Below, piece after piece: positions 43,641 to 52,800 of a stretch of 64,000 bases of DNA. The notes under the pieces were generated by a model. That model saw only the letters and a list, made by a program, of their open reading frames with translations, was not told the origin of the DNA and ran no database searches. Each line of letters starts with the position of its first letter. Position 1 is the first letter of the stretch. A program made the translations under genes and the position numbers. This stretch comes from Kordiimonadaceae bacterium (lineage in GTDB: Bacteria > Pseudomonadota > Alphaproteobacteria > Sphingomonadales > Emcibacteraceae), in contig JACKKT010000003.1 in the NCBI GenBank assembly GCA_024236295.1, forward strand, positions 124,001-188,000. Reading direction: 5' to 3'.

Positions 43641-44165
43641 ATGAAATTTTTTAGTAAACCAGCCGCCCTCTTTATCACCAGTTTCATTATGACATGCACC
43701 GGGGCATCGGCGCAGGCGACGGGGCCCTTTAACGCAGTTGAGGAATTATTCGCCGCCATGTCGGCCTATAATTATCATCATATGGCCGAGTATGCGACGG
43801 ATGATTTTCAGTATCTGATCAATGGCAAGATCGAAAATATGGATGATCTTATCCGCGAGACGAAAAAGACCGAGGGCGTGATGGCGCGGCGCAATTATTT
43901 TTCGATCATCGACAGCCGCAATCACGGCAATTCGGTGAGTTTAAGTTTCTGGTACCGGTCGGACCTTGAAAGCGCGGACGGCGAGAAAATGAGCCTGGCC
44001 TGGCTTGAAAGTGCCGTGGTGGTCAAGGACGGCGACAGTTGGAAAATTGAAATGCTCCATTCCACCCATCTGCCCAATGTCAATGACATTCCGCGTCAGG
44101 TGGTGATGGAGGAATATGTGGGTGACGGTGCTTTCAAGGTGGCGGCATCCGGCATTGTTGAATAA
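43641..44165 (+). CDS. Exported NTF2-like (SnoaL-type) protein
   Basis: A 174-residue protein with a signal peptide ending at GASAQA and a cone-shaped NTF2-like domain: NAVEELFAAMSAYNYHHMAE, DDLIRETKK and the strand SWKIEMLHSTH. I use the ATG at 43641, preceded by CGGAGA, since the in-frame start at 43602 would place basic residues before the signal peptide. Family members bind small hydrophobic ligands or act as isomerases. No specific function can be assigned. Confidence 0.78.
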   Translation: MKFFSKPAALFITSFIMTCTGASAQATGPFNAVEELFAAMSAYNYHHMAEYATDDFQYLINGKIENMDDLIRETKKTEGVMARRNYFSIIDSRNHGNSVSLSFWYRSDLESADGEKMSLAWLESAVVVKDGDSWKIEMLHSTHLPNVNDIPRQVVMEEYVGDGAFKVAASGIVE

Positions 44166-44182
44166 ATCAGTATAAATTCTTT

Positions 44183-44758
44183 TCACTTATTTGATTCACA
44201 GGCCCGGCGCAGGCGGACAAGCATGTCGGCGTCGGGTTTGTTGGCGGTTATTTCCGCGTCTGTCAGGCCATCGAGCTCATGGGGGAAAATCAGCCAGTCT
44301 TCGGTTTTATGGACATAGTAATTGGGGATGCGGGTGGTGAGGTTCTTGCTCGGTTTATAATAAACGGTGCCGACCCGGACATCGAGCGGCATATTTTTTC
44401 TCATCTGCACTTCCAGTTCATGAATGATGGCGTTGATGCTGCGGCCGCTGTCAAACACATCATCGAGGATCAGCAGCCTGTCTTCATGGTTCATATTTTC
44501 AATCAGGTAATGAAGGCCGTAAACTTTCACATACGCCTGTTGTTCGGCGATCCCCGTATAGCTTGAGGTGCGGATGGCGATATGGTCGGTTTTGATGTGG
44601 CAGAAATCCATCAGTTCCTGCACGGCGATGCCGACCGGGGTGCCGCCACGCCAGACACCAACGATAAAATCGGGGCGAAAGCCGTCCTTGATAATCAATT
44701 CCCCGAGCTTTAATGAGGCGGAGAGAAGCTCCGCGGCGGAGATATAGACTTTGTTCAT
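44183..44758 (-). CDS. Purine-type phosphoribosyltransferase
   Basis: A 191-residue type I phosphoribosyltransferase. The PRPP-binding loop is LLILDDVFDSGRSI, and the early VGVWRGGTPVG segment fits the family's phosphate loop. Size and motifs resemble hypoxanthine or xanthine phosphoribosyltransferases, which convert purine bases to nucleotides. The start at 44758 (MNKVYISAAELL) has a GGGA ribosome-binding site; an upstream start at 45136 would overlap the solute-binding protein gene. It could salvage bases made by the nearby MtnP-like enzyme or the adenosine deaminase, but that is inference. Confidence 0.85.
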   Translation of the reverse strand: MNKVYISAAELLSASLKLGELIIKDGFRPDFIVGVWRGGTPVGIAVQELMDFCHIKTDHIAIRTSSYTGIAEQQAYVKVYGLHYLIENMNHEDRLLILDDVFDSGRSINAIIHELEVQMRKNMPLDVRVGTVYYKPSKNLTTRIPNYYVHKTEDWLIFPHELDGLTDAEITANKPDADMLVRLRRACESNK

Positions 44759-44903
44759 GTCCCTTTTTCCCTGTTTATCCGTTTCCGGTTTTTTGGGCCT
44801 GATTTTTATTTCGGCTTTACTATAACGCGGGGCGCGGAAAAAAGGAATTTCAATTTGCCCGCAGATTGATAGAATAAAAAATAAAAAAGGGGAATTTTGC
44901 CAT

Positions 44904-46181
44904 ATGATCAAAGCGGCGGTCATTTTTGTGATAGCGGTGCTTGGCTTTGCCGCCATGCAGGCGATGTCGGACAAGGACCATGACCCGAATAACCTGCTGA
45001 TTGTTGAGGTCAATACCTCGGCCGAGCGGACGGGGCTTCTTCGGTCGCAGCTTGACCGCTTTGAAGAGGATAACCCGGGGATCAGGATTGATGTGATATC
45101 GCTTTCCTGGGGGCAGGCCTTTGAAAAGCTGAGCATGATGATTGCCGGGGGGCAGGTTCCGGATGTGATTGAAATGCCGGATTTCTGGCTATCCCGCTAT
45201 GTCAGCGCCGGGCAGATTGCCGATATGACGCCTTTTTTAGAGCGCACAAAATTTGATGATGATCTGGAGGCGGATACCTTTGAATATGGCAGTATCCGGG
45301 GCCGGGTTTACACGGTGCCTTACGGTTATTATTTGCGGGCGATGATTTATAACAAGAAAATATTTGCCCGCGCGGGGATTGAAAAACCGCCGCTGACCAT
45401 GGACGATTTTTATAATGACGCGGCGAAGATATCCGCCCTTCCCGGCACCTACGGCTATTGCCATCATGGCGGGCGCGGCGGCGCGGTTTTTTATTACTGG
45501 ATCATGACGACCATGAACGGCTCGAACCGTTTTTTTGATGATGACGGCAAAAGCACATTTTATCAGCCCGGGGCGGCAAAGGGCCTGACCCTTATCCGGG
45601 ATATTTATAAAAACGGCTATGCGCCGAAAGACAGCCTTAACTGGGGCCTTAATGAAACGGTGTCGGGCTTTTATAGTGGTACCTGCGCCATGCTGCACCA
45701 GACGCCGGATGCGCTCACATCCTTACGAAAACGGATGGATGATGACGATTACGGTTCGGCGCCGATGCCGCTGGGGCCAAACGGTCAGTCCTTTCCCCAT
45801 CTGGGCTATATCGGCTGGTCGGTGTTGGAAGGATCCGGAAACAAGGCGGCCGCTTTTAAGCTGGTCCGTCATTTGTTATCCCGGGAAAATAACCGGGCCT
45901 GGGCCGAGCGTTCGGGACTGGTGCCGATATATAAGGGATTATCCGAAAATATATTTGATGCGGACGGGATTGGCGCCGGGTGGCTTCAAACCACAAAAGA
46001 CCCACATTACCAGTATATGATCAACCCAAATTACCTGCCGGATATTGCCGAATTTGACAGTATCGAGGTGGTCCAGTCCGGACAGGCGATGATGCTGGGC
46101 GAAAAAACGCCGGAGGAAACGGCGAAGGCGTGGGCGGATTTCCTGACCGCGGCGGAAAAAAGATGGGAAGCGGCTGAATGA
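44904..46181 (+). CDS. Sugar-type ABC transporter substrate-binding protein
   Basis: A 425-residue extracellular solute-binding protein of family 1. The N-terminal hydrophobic helix (residues 2-20) acts as a signal sequence or anchor but lacks a lipobox Cys. The motifs GGQVPDVIEMPDFW, VYTVPYGYYLRAMIYNK and GSAPMPLGPNGQSFPHLGYIGW are typical of sugar-binding proteins of the MalE/UgpB type. It overlaps the first permease by four bases. The ligand, probably an oligosaccharide or related polyol, cannot be named. AAGGGGAA precedes the ATG. Confidence 0.88.
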   Translation: MIKAAVIFVIAVLGFAAMQAMSDKDHDPNNLLIVEVNTSAERTGLLRSQLDRFEEDNPGIRIDVISLSWGQAFEKLSMMIAGGQVPDVIEMPDFWLSRYVSAGQIADMTPFLERTKFDDDLEADTFEYGSIRGRVYTVPYGYYLRAMIYNKKIFARAGIEKPPLTMDDFYNDAAKISALPGTYGYCHHGGRGGAVFYYWIMTTMNGSNRFFDDDGKSTFYQPGAAKGLTLIRDIYKNGYAPKDSLNWGLNETVSGFYSGTCAMLHQTPDALTSLRKRMDDDDYGSAPMPLGPNGQSFPHLGYIGWSVLEGSGNKAAAFKLVRHLLSRENNRAWAERSGLVPIYKGLSENIFDADGIGAGWLQTTKDPHYQYMINPNYLPDIAEFDSIEVVQSGQAMMLGEKTPEETAKAWADFLTAAEKRWEAAE

Positions 46182-47068
46182 GCAGGTTTTTGACAATTAG
46201 ATTTTTAACGCCGTGGTATTATCTGGCCCCGACGATTTTATTTATCTTTCTGCTGGTGCTGGTGCCGCTGATCACCGGGGTGAGCTACGCCTTTTATGAT
46301 TTTGACCTGATATCAGGGACAAGGGACTTTGTCGGCTTTGATCAGTTTTCCCGCCTTTTGCAGGATGATAAAATATTTTCCATGAGCCTTATAAACACTC
46401 TCTTCTGGACGGCGGCGTCGCTTTTTTTCCAGTTCACGTTCGGGCTTATGCTGGCGCTTATTTTAAACAAAGGATTTCGGGGGATCAGGCTGATCCAGCC
46501 GGTGCTTTTCGTGCCGTGGGCGGTGCCATCTTTTCTGATCGGGCTGATGTGGGTCTGGATGTTTAACCCGGTGACCGGGCCGCTGCCTTATCTGTTTGAA
46601 GGGCTTGGCATAATGGAAAAACCGGAAAATCTGTTAAGTGATCCTGACCATGCCATGTGGGGACCGATCATTGCCAATATCTGGTTCGGGATTCCATTTT
46701 TTGCCATTATGCTGCTGGCGGCGCGGCGGACGATCCCCAATGAAATTTACGAAGCGGCGAGCATTGACGGGATTAGCGGCCTTGATGCTTTCCGCCATAT
46801 CACCCTGCCGCTGATGGCACCGACCATTATTATCACCCTGCTGGTGCGGGCGATATGGATTGCCAATTTTGCCGAAATTATCATTGTGATGACCAATGGC
46901 GGCCCGGCCAATTCAACCCAGATTGTCGCCACCTATATTTATGATACGGCTTACCAGAAAATGGATTTCGGTTATGCGTCGGTTCTGTCCATCGCACTTT
47001 TATTCCTGCTGATGATTTATGGCCTTACCCTTGGCCGCATCCGCCGCAAAATGACGACATATGTGTGA
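46178..47068 (+). CDS. MalF-like ABC transporter permease
   Basis: A 296-residue inner-membrane permease with six predicted helices. The EAA loop that contacts the ATPase reads EAASIDGISGLDAFRHITLP. It starts inside the last codons of the solute-binding protein gene (ATGA overlap) and is followed within ten bases by a second permease, as in carbohydrate uptake type 1 transporters. Confidence 0.9.
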   Translation: MSRFLTIRFLTPWYYLAPTILFIFLLVLVPLITGVSYAFYDFDLISGTRDFVGFDQFSRLLQDDKIFSMSLINTLFWTAASLFFQFTFGLMLALILNKGFRGIRLIQPVLFVPWAVPSFLIGLMWVWMFNPVTGPLPYLFEGLGIMEKPENLLSDPDHAMWGPIIANIWFGIPFFAIMLLAARRTIPNEIYEAASIDGISGLDAFRHITLPLMAPTIIITLLVRAIWIANFAEIIIVMTNGGPANSTQIVATYIYDTAYQKMDFGYASVLSIALLFLLMIYGLTLGRIRRKMTTYV

Positions 47069-47076
47069 GGGCAGAT

Positions 47077-47889
47077 ATGAAAAACGGCAAATATCTGATC
47101 ATATCCGCTTTTCTACTCTTTACACTGTTTCCGGTTTTCTGGATGCTGAAAATATCGCTGACGCCGGACCGGCTGCTTTTTTCAGAGGGGGTGGTGCTGT
47201 GGCCAAGCAAAATAACATTTGATCATTATTATGCGGTGCTGGTTGAAGGAAACTTTCCCGATTATTTTTTAAACAGTTTCATTGTCTCCGCCACCACCGC
47301 GATCATGGTCACAATTATCGCCAGCCTTGCCGGATATGCGCTTTCCCGGTTTCAGTTTAAAGGAAAGATAGCCATTATAACCATGCTGCTGATCACGCAG
47401 ATGTTCCCGATCGTGATGGTGATTGCGCCGATCTATAATGTGCTGACCATGATTAATCTGGTTGACAGTCTGGCCGGACTGATCCTGGTTTATACGGCGT
47501 TTAATTTGCCGTTTGCCTGTTTCCTGATGCAGACTTTTTTTGACGGCGCGCCGGTCGAGCTGGAGGAAGCGGCGATGATTGACGGCTGCACCCGCCTTGA
47601 AGCCCTTGAGAAAATAACCCTGCCCCTTTGCCTTCCCGGCATTGGTGCAACGCTCGGGTTTGTATTCACTGCCGCCTGGTCGGAACTGCTTTTTGCGCTG
47701 ATGTTCATAAACCGCCAGTCACAGATGACTTTTCCAGCCGGCATCATGAATTTTGTTACCAAATTTTCTGTAGACTGGGGCCAGATGGCCGCAGCGATGA
47801 TCCTTGCCCTGATCCCCGTCTGTATTTTCTTCGCCTATATCCAGAAATTCATCGTTCAGGGGTTAACCGCCGGGGCGCTTAAAGGTTAG
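47077..47889 (+). CDS. MalG-like ABC transporter permease
   Basis: A 270-residue permease with the EAA loop EAAMIDGCTRLEALEKITLP and a C-terminal TAGALKG that resembles the MalG end. I use the ATG at 47077, which follows a GAGGG ribosome-binding site; a GTG at 47065 overlaps the previous stop. No ATPase gene follows: the stop codon overlaps that of the convergent adenosine deaminase, so the energising subunit must be encoded elsewhere, perhaps as a shared MsmX/UgpC-type protein. Confidence 0.9.
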   Translation: MKNGKYLIISAFLLFTLFPVFWMLKISLTPDRLLFSEGVVLWPSKITFDHYYAVLVEGNFPDYFLNSFIVSATTAIMVTIIASLAGYALSRFQFKGKIAIITMLLITQMFPIVMVIAPIYNVLTMINLVDSLAGLILVYTAFNLPFACFLMQTFFDGAPVELEEAAMIDGCTRLEALEKITLPLCLPGIGATLGFVFTAAWSELLFALMFINRQSQMTFPAGIMNFVTKFSVDWGQMAAAMILALIPVCIFFAYIQKFIVQGLTAGALKG

Positions 47890-49415
47890 TTTAGATATTC
47901 CTGTTCAAAGAGTGTAAAACTCTGACGCAGACGGTTACTTAAAATGTCCTTTACCTTCGGGCTCGCGAAGCTGGTGCTGATGCTGTTAAAGCTCATTTGC
48001 TGTAGCTCGGCATAAGTTACATCCGTAGTGCTGACCGCGGCAATGCATTCCTTTGAAATGTTGGTATCAAAAATGCCGTCATTATCTGTCGAAAGACTGA
48101 CCGGGATACCAAGCCGCAAAAAGCGTAAGAATGGGTGCGGCCCCGAATTCATATCAAACACTTCCAGCCTGTAATTGCTGGTGATATTCATTTCAATGCC
48201 TGGCTTGATATTGCGGGCATATTCAAGAGTGACCATATCATCCTTTAACTTTACCCCATGGCCAACGCGCGATACCCCCATCACCAATGCATCACGGACA
48301 TTGCGTGGGTCGCCCAGTTCCCCCGCATGCATGGTCATTTCCAGCGGGTGATCATCCGGATGCTCCCGGTTATAACCACTTAAGTAACCATAAGCTTCCT
48401 GCGCCCGTTCAAGGGCAGGATTGCCCCTTTCTATCGCGTAAAGATCAACACCGACAATAGCGTCTGTCGGATGTTCAACAAGAAGCGTATTCCATTTTTT
48501 AATCAGCTCCCCGTTATTTTCCCCGGGCAGAAAACGAAGCTGGCCGAGATTCCAGCGGACAACAACGCCGGTTTTCTTATAAAATTTATCGGACCAGTTG
48601 GTGAGCTTTTCAATACTTTCCAGTGTGGGCGGGAAACCGTTTGTAAATTCAATATAACTTATACCGTGTCCTGCAGCACGGCTTAGAAAATCAAGATAGA
48701 GCATTTCCATTTTGTCATCAAGATGCTCGTCCTCGACCATCCAGATGACAAAAACAAAGATGGCATCAAATCGGGTGAAATCATGGGATGGCGGGTCAGT
48801 GGGCAGAAAGAAGAAATCAACAAACAGGCTTTGATCCGCTTCACTTAAAGAGAGGAAATGTTCAGATTCTGGCAGAGATCTAAGTGCTTCAATTTCATAA
48901 TCATAAAGCATCTGACCCTGATTTTTTATGGTCTTGATAAAATATTCCGGCTCAATCATTGGGTTATATTTGCTGAGTATTTTTATGACAACATCCCGGG
49001 TAAAAAGACCGTACGGGTGCACATGAAGCATGCCGCCTTTGGGGATTTCTTCGCAGAATTTAGCAAGGGCAACCGGATCATTTCTTAGAGGCGTTATATC
49101 AATAGCTGATTTCCTGATCGCGTCTTTACGGCTTTGTTCGATAATCAGTTTTTCATTTTCTTCAATAAGCCCAATATCAATGGGCGAAAACTTGTCACTA
49201 TCATCCACAACAAACCCAGCTTCCCATTCAGCGCGGGAAACCGGGTTTGACTGCTTATAATTTCTTTCTATGATTAAATTGCGCGCCTCATCATATTTCT
49301 TAAGATGTGCCAGAAGCTTTATATTCGCCATATCCTGTTCGGAACATGACGAAAGGCCGAGTATCAAAAAGGAAAGACCAATTAACAAAAACACATTCTG
49401 ATGTTTTTTAATCAT
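47886..49415 (-). CDS. Lipoprotein adenosine deaminase-like hydrolase
   Basis: A 509-residue lipoprotein (lipobox LSSCS) with a C-terminal adenosine/AMP deaminase TIM barrel. The metal and catalytic residues are in HVHPYG (two His), MHAGELGD (His and Glu), RVGHGVKL (His), and STDNDGIF (Asp), as in ADGF-type adenosine deaminases. Membrane tethering means it probably deaminates extracellular nucleosides. The N-terminal 130 residues include an acidic helical extension before the barrel. An AGGGGATTTC ribosome-binding region supports the start. Confidence 0.85.
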   Translation of the reverse strand: MIKKHQNVFLLIGLSFLILGLSSCSEQDMANIKLLAHLKKYDEARNLIIERNYKQSNPVSRAEWEAGFVVDDSDKFSPIDIGLIEENEKLIIEQSRKDAIRKSAIDITPLRNDPVALAKFCEEIPKGGMLHVHPYGLFTRDVVIKILSKYNPMIEPEYFIKTIKNQGQMLYDYEIEALRSLPESEHFLSLSEADQSLFVDFFFLPTDPPSHDFTRFDAIFVFVIWMVEDEHLDDKMEMLYLDFLSRAAGHGISYIEFTNGFPPTLESIEKLTNWSDKFYKKTGVVVRWNLGQLRFLPGENNGELIKKWNTLLVEHPTDAIVGVDLYAIERGNPALERAQEAYGYLSGYNREHPDDHPLEMTMHAGELGDPRNVRDALVMGVSRVGHGVKLKDDMVTLEYARNIKPGIEMNITSNYRLEVFDMNSGPHPFLRFLRLGIPVSLSTDNDGIFDTNISKECIAAVSTTDVTYAELQQMSFNSISTSFASPKVKDILSNRLRQSFTLFEQEYLN

Positions 49416-49489
49416 GATTAGAAATCCCCTTATGTGTGATAATAATTTTGAGGCCCGTTAATATTTTCCGTTAATCATCATACATACAA

Positions 49490-52400
49490 TTATTCTTCCT
49501 GCATGGCAAAAAGTTCTGCATTGCCACCTGTTGCAACAGTATTAATGGTCAAAGTTTTTTCCGTCGCAAAGCGGTAAAGATATCTTGGACCACCGGCTTT
49601 TGGCCCGGTTCCCGAAAGTCCCTGCCCGCCAAAGGGTTGAACTCCGACCACTGCACCCACAATGTTCCGATTAACATAAGTGTTTCCGACATCAAGGTTC
49701 TTGAAAATATAATCGGCACTTTCCTCAATACGGCTATGGACACCAAGCGTAAGGCCAAAACCCGTATTTCTGACCTGCTCAAGAATTTCATCAAGCTTTG
49801 ATGATTTATAGCGGATTACATGAAGGATCGGGCCAAACACCTCTTTTTTAAGCTCATCAAGTGATGAAATTTCATAAAGCCGCGGTCCAAAAAAAGTTCC
49901 CTGATTATGCTCTTTCGGTGATGGGAGAGCATTTATTAAAGTAGCCTCCCTGTCCATTCTGTCTGCATGTTTCTGTAAAAGGTCTTTTGCATCCTGATCT
50001 ATAACCGGGCCAACATCCGTTGAAAGATCAGCCGGGTTTCCGACCTTAAGACAGTCCATCGCCCCTTTAAGCATTGGAATGATTGTATCCGCAACTTCTT
50101 CCTGAAGGAAAAGAACCCGCAGTGCCGAACAGCGTTGACCAGCTGACTGGAAAGCTGAAGAAACGGCATCATCAACCACCTGTTCCGGAAGAGCAGTGCT
50201 GTCAACAATCATGACATTTTGACCGCCCGTTTCAGCAATTAATGGCACAATGGCCCCTTCACGATTGGCCAGCGTGCGATTAATAATTTTTGCCGTTTCT
50301 GTTGATCCGGTAAAGGCAACACCATCTATACGGTCATCGGCCACGAGCTTAGCGCCGATCGTGGCGCCATCCCCGGTAAGCAGATGAAGCACATCAGCTG
50401 GAACCCCGGCAGCATGCAGAATTTTAACCGCTTCCGAGGCGACAATTGGCGTCTGTTCTGCCGGCTTGGCAATAACAGCATTTCCGGCAGCGAGAGCGGC
50501 GGATACTTGACCCATAAAAATAGCCAGTGGAAAATTCCAGGGACTGATACAAAGGAAGGTGCCCCTGCCCTGAAGGTAAAGTTCATTTCGTTCACCTGTC
50601 GGGCCTGGAAGAGGTTTTGCCCCTTCAAAATTTTCCTGTGCCTGCCCGGCATAATAACGCAGGAAATCAACCGCTTCACGCACTTCGGAAAGTCCGTCAG
50701 CCAATGTTCTGCCCGCTTCTGCGGCAATAAGCCCCATCAGGGGCAGACAATTATTTTCTAACAAATTTGCAGCATTATTTAATATCTCTGCCCGTGCAGC
50801 ACCCCCCAGAGCGTTCCAGGATTTTTGAGCTTTTTTTGCTGCCCCCAGTGCTTTTTCAATATCATCATCTGTTGTAATACCAACCAGACCAACCACTTCT
50901 CCCGTTGTCGGGCTGAGAATTTTTTCAGGGTTTTCAAAGCCCATCTTTCCACAAACGATGGGGCCAGCCAGCCAGTCATGTTTAGTAGAGAGACTGGCAT
51001 TAAGTTTTGCAATTTCGAGCGGATCGGAAAGGTCAAAGCCCGTTGCATTTTTTCTTGGGAATTTTTCAAAAGCCGAAGCGCTCAATATATCCTTTGGCAG
51101 CGGGATCATGCTATGTCGTCTTGGTGATTTTTGCTCAACCAGTTTGATAGTGTCCTGCATCAGTTCGTCAACGGCGACTTCCTTATCCATGAAACGGTTA
51201 ACAAATGAACTGTTGGCCCCGTTTTCAAGCAGACGACGTACCAGATAGGGAAGCAAATCCTTATGGGCGCCGACAGGGGCGTAAACACGGATATTAAACG
51301 GCCTCTCAACATTATTTTTGACCACATCATAAAGAAGGTGACCCATGCCATGAAGCCGCTGAAATTCAAATTCGTCCGGATTAACATTCCATTTTCTTGC
51401 AAGCTCAAGAATAAGCGCTACAGAATAAGCATTATGCGTTGCAAACTGCGGGAAGAAGACATCCCGCGCCATCATCAAACGTTCGGCGCAAACCTGATAG
51501 GACAGATCTGTTGTGGGTTTCCTCGTATATACCGGATAATCGCTTAGTCCCGCTTCCTGGGCATGCTTAATTTCACTGTCCCAATAAGCCCCCTTGACCA
51601 GTCGGACCATAAATTTTCGTCCCAGTTCCCGACCCAGCGTTTTTAACCAGTCAAGAACATAGGGCGCCCTTTTCTGATAGGCCTGAACAACAATACCAAG
51701 TCCATCCCAGTTTTGGAGCTTAGGTGAACGGGCCAGACTTTCAAAAATATCAAGGGACAGATCAAGTCTGTCGGCTTCTTCGGCGTCAATGGTAAAGCCA
51801 AGACCATTTTCCCGGGATAGTACTGCCAGTTCGGTAATTCTTGGAACCATTACTGACATTACCGTTTCATGATGTGACATTTCATAACGCGGATGCAGGG
51901 CCGAGAATTTTACTGAAATGCCATTTGCCGAATAGGGGTCGGACTTTTCATTCTGCGCACCAATTTCAATTATTGCTTTTTTATAGGCTTCAAAATAACG
52001 GTCCGCATCGGCCAGTGTCCGCGCCCCTTCCCCAAGCATGTCAAAAGAAAAGCGTGTATCAGGGCTGTTTTCCTTTTTGCCACGGTTTATGGCTTCATCA
52101 ATAGTTCGGCCCAGAACATATTGCCCGCCCATAATCTTCATTGCCTGCATGATGGCTGTACGAACAACCGGTTCTCCGGCTTTTTTGACAAAAGCTTTAA
52201 ACCAGTTATCCGTGTTTCTTTTTACATCGGAACCAAGTTCGACAAATTCACCTGTCAGCATCAGACCCCAGGTTGAGGCATTGACAAATGTGCTTTCCGA
52301 ATGACCTTTATGATCCGACCAGCGCCCTGCACTGATTTTTTCCGAAATCAATTTATCGGCCGTAGCCCCGTCGGGTACTCTGAGCAAACTTTCAGCGAGG

Positions 52401-52672
52401 CACATCAGGGCAACACCTTCTTTATTAGACAGGTCAAATTCCTGCAGGAAATAATCCATAGTCCCCTGACGACCGCTTCTTTCCCTGGATTTTTCGACGA
52501 AGCGTCGTGCCTGATCAACCAGACGATTTCGTTCCCCGGTTGTCAGTTCAGTAGCATGGAGCAGATTATTGACACATACCTCTTCATCCGCATGCAAGGC
52601 AAGGCGTAGATTATGTCTGATCTCGTCCAGAGACAGCGTTTCAATCATTTTATGGTCATTTAAAGAATACAT
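49490..52672 (-). CDS. putA: Bifunctional proline dehydrogenase/glutamate semialdehyde dehydrogenase
   Basis: A 1060-residue PutA that oxidises proline to glutamate in two steps. The FAD-dependent proline dehydrogenase half shows VRLVKGAYWDSEIKHAQEAG, EFQRLHGMGHLLYD and RVYAPVGAHKDLLPYLVRRL (about residues 360-520). The aldehyde dehydrogenase half (about 580-1060) has the catalytic Cys in GQRCSALRVLFL and Glu in AETGGQNVMIVD. No ribbon-helix-helix DNA-binding domain is present, so PutA here does not repress itself. The ATG at 52672 with an AGGTG ribosome-binding site replaces a longer start at 52702. It follows sdaA on the same strand. Confidence 0.95.
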   Translation of the reverse strand: MYSLNDHKMIETLSLDEIRHNLRLALHADEEVCVNNLLHATELTTGERNRLVDQARRFVEKSRERSGRQGTMDYFLQEFDLSNKEGVALMCLAESLLRVPDGATADKLISEKISAGRWSDHKGHSESTFVNASTWGLMLTGEFVELGSDVKRNTDNWFKAFVKKAGEPVVRTAIMQAMKIMGGQYVLGRTIDEAINRGKKENSPDTRFSFDMLGEGARTLADADRYFEAYKKAIIEIGAQNEKSDPYSANGISVKFSALHPRYEMSHHETVMSVMVPRITELAVLSRENGLGFTIDAEEADRLDLSLDIFESLARSPKLQNWDGLGIVVQAYQKRAPYVLDWLKTLGRELGRKFMVRLVKGAYWDSEIKHAQEAGLSDYPVYTRKPTTDLSYQVCAERLMMARDVFFPQFATHNAYSVALILELARKWNVNPDEFEFQRLHGMGHLLYDVVKNNVERPFNIRVYAPVGAHKDLLPYLVRRLLENGANSSFVNRFMDKEVAVDELMQDTIKLVEQKSPRRHSMIPLPKDILSASAFEKFPRKNATGFDLSDPLEIAKLNASLSTKHDWLAGPIVCGKMGFENPEKILSPTTGEVVGLVGITTDDDIEKALGAAKKAQKSWNALGGAARAEILNNAANLLENNCLPLMGLIAAEAGRTLADGLSEVREAVDFLRYYAGQAQENFEGAKPLPGPTGERNELYLQGRGTFLCISPWNFPLAIFMGQVSAALAAGNAVIAKPAEQTPIVASEAVKILHAAGVPADVLHLLTGDGATIGAKLVADDRIDGVAFTGSTETAKIINRTLANREGAIVPLIAETGGQNVMIVDSTALPEQVVDDAVSSAFQSAGQRCSALRVLFLQEEVADTIIPMLKGAMDCLKVGNPADLSTDVGPVIDQDAKDLLQKHADRMDREATLINALPSPKEHNQGTFFGPRLYEISSLDELKKEVFGPILHVIRYKSSKLDEILEQVRNTGFGLTLGVHSRIEESADYIFKNLDVGNTYVNRNIVGAVVGVQPFGGQGLSGTGPKAGGPRYLYRFATEKTLTINTVATGGNAELFAMQEE

Positions 52673-52800
52673 GTGACACCTATATTTAAATTGGATAATC
52701 ACAGGAATATATCGTATATATCAGTAGAATGTCCTACCTTATTAAAGTAAATGCCGATATATTATCTAGTATAATTACATTTATATAGAATTTTATGCTA

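Noticed and set aside
45237..45698. Minus-strand frame of 153 codons in the solute-binding protein gene
   Set aside because: It is antisense to a gene with clear family motifs, and the region is GC-rich.
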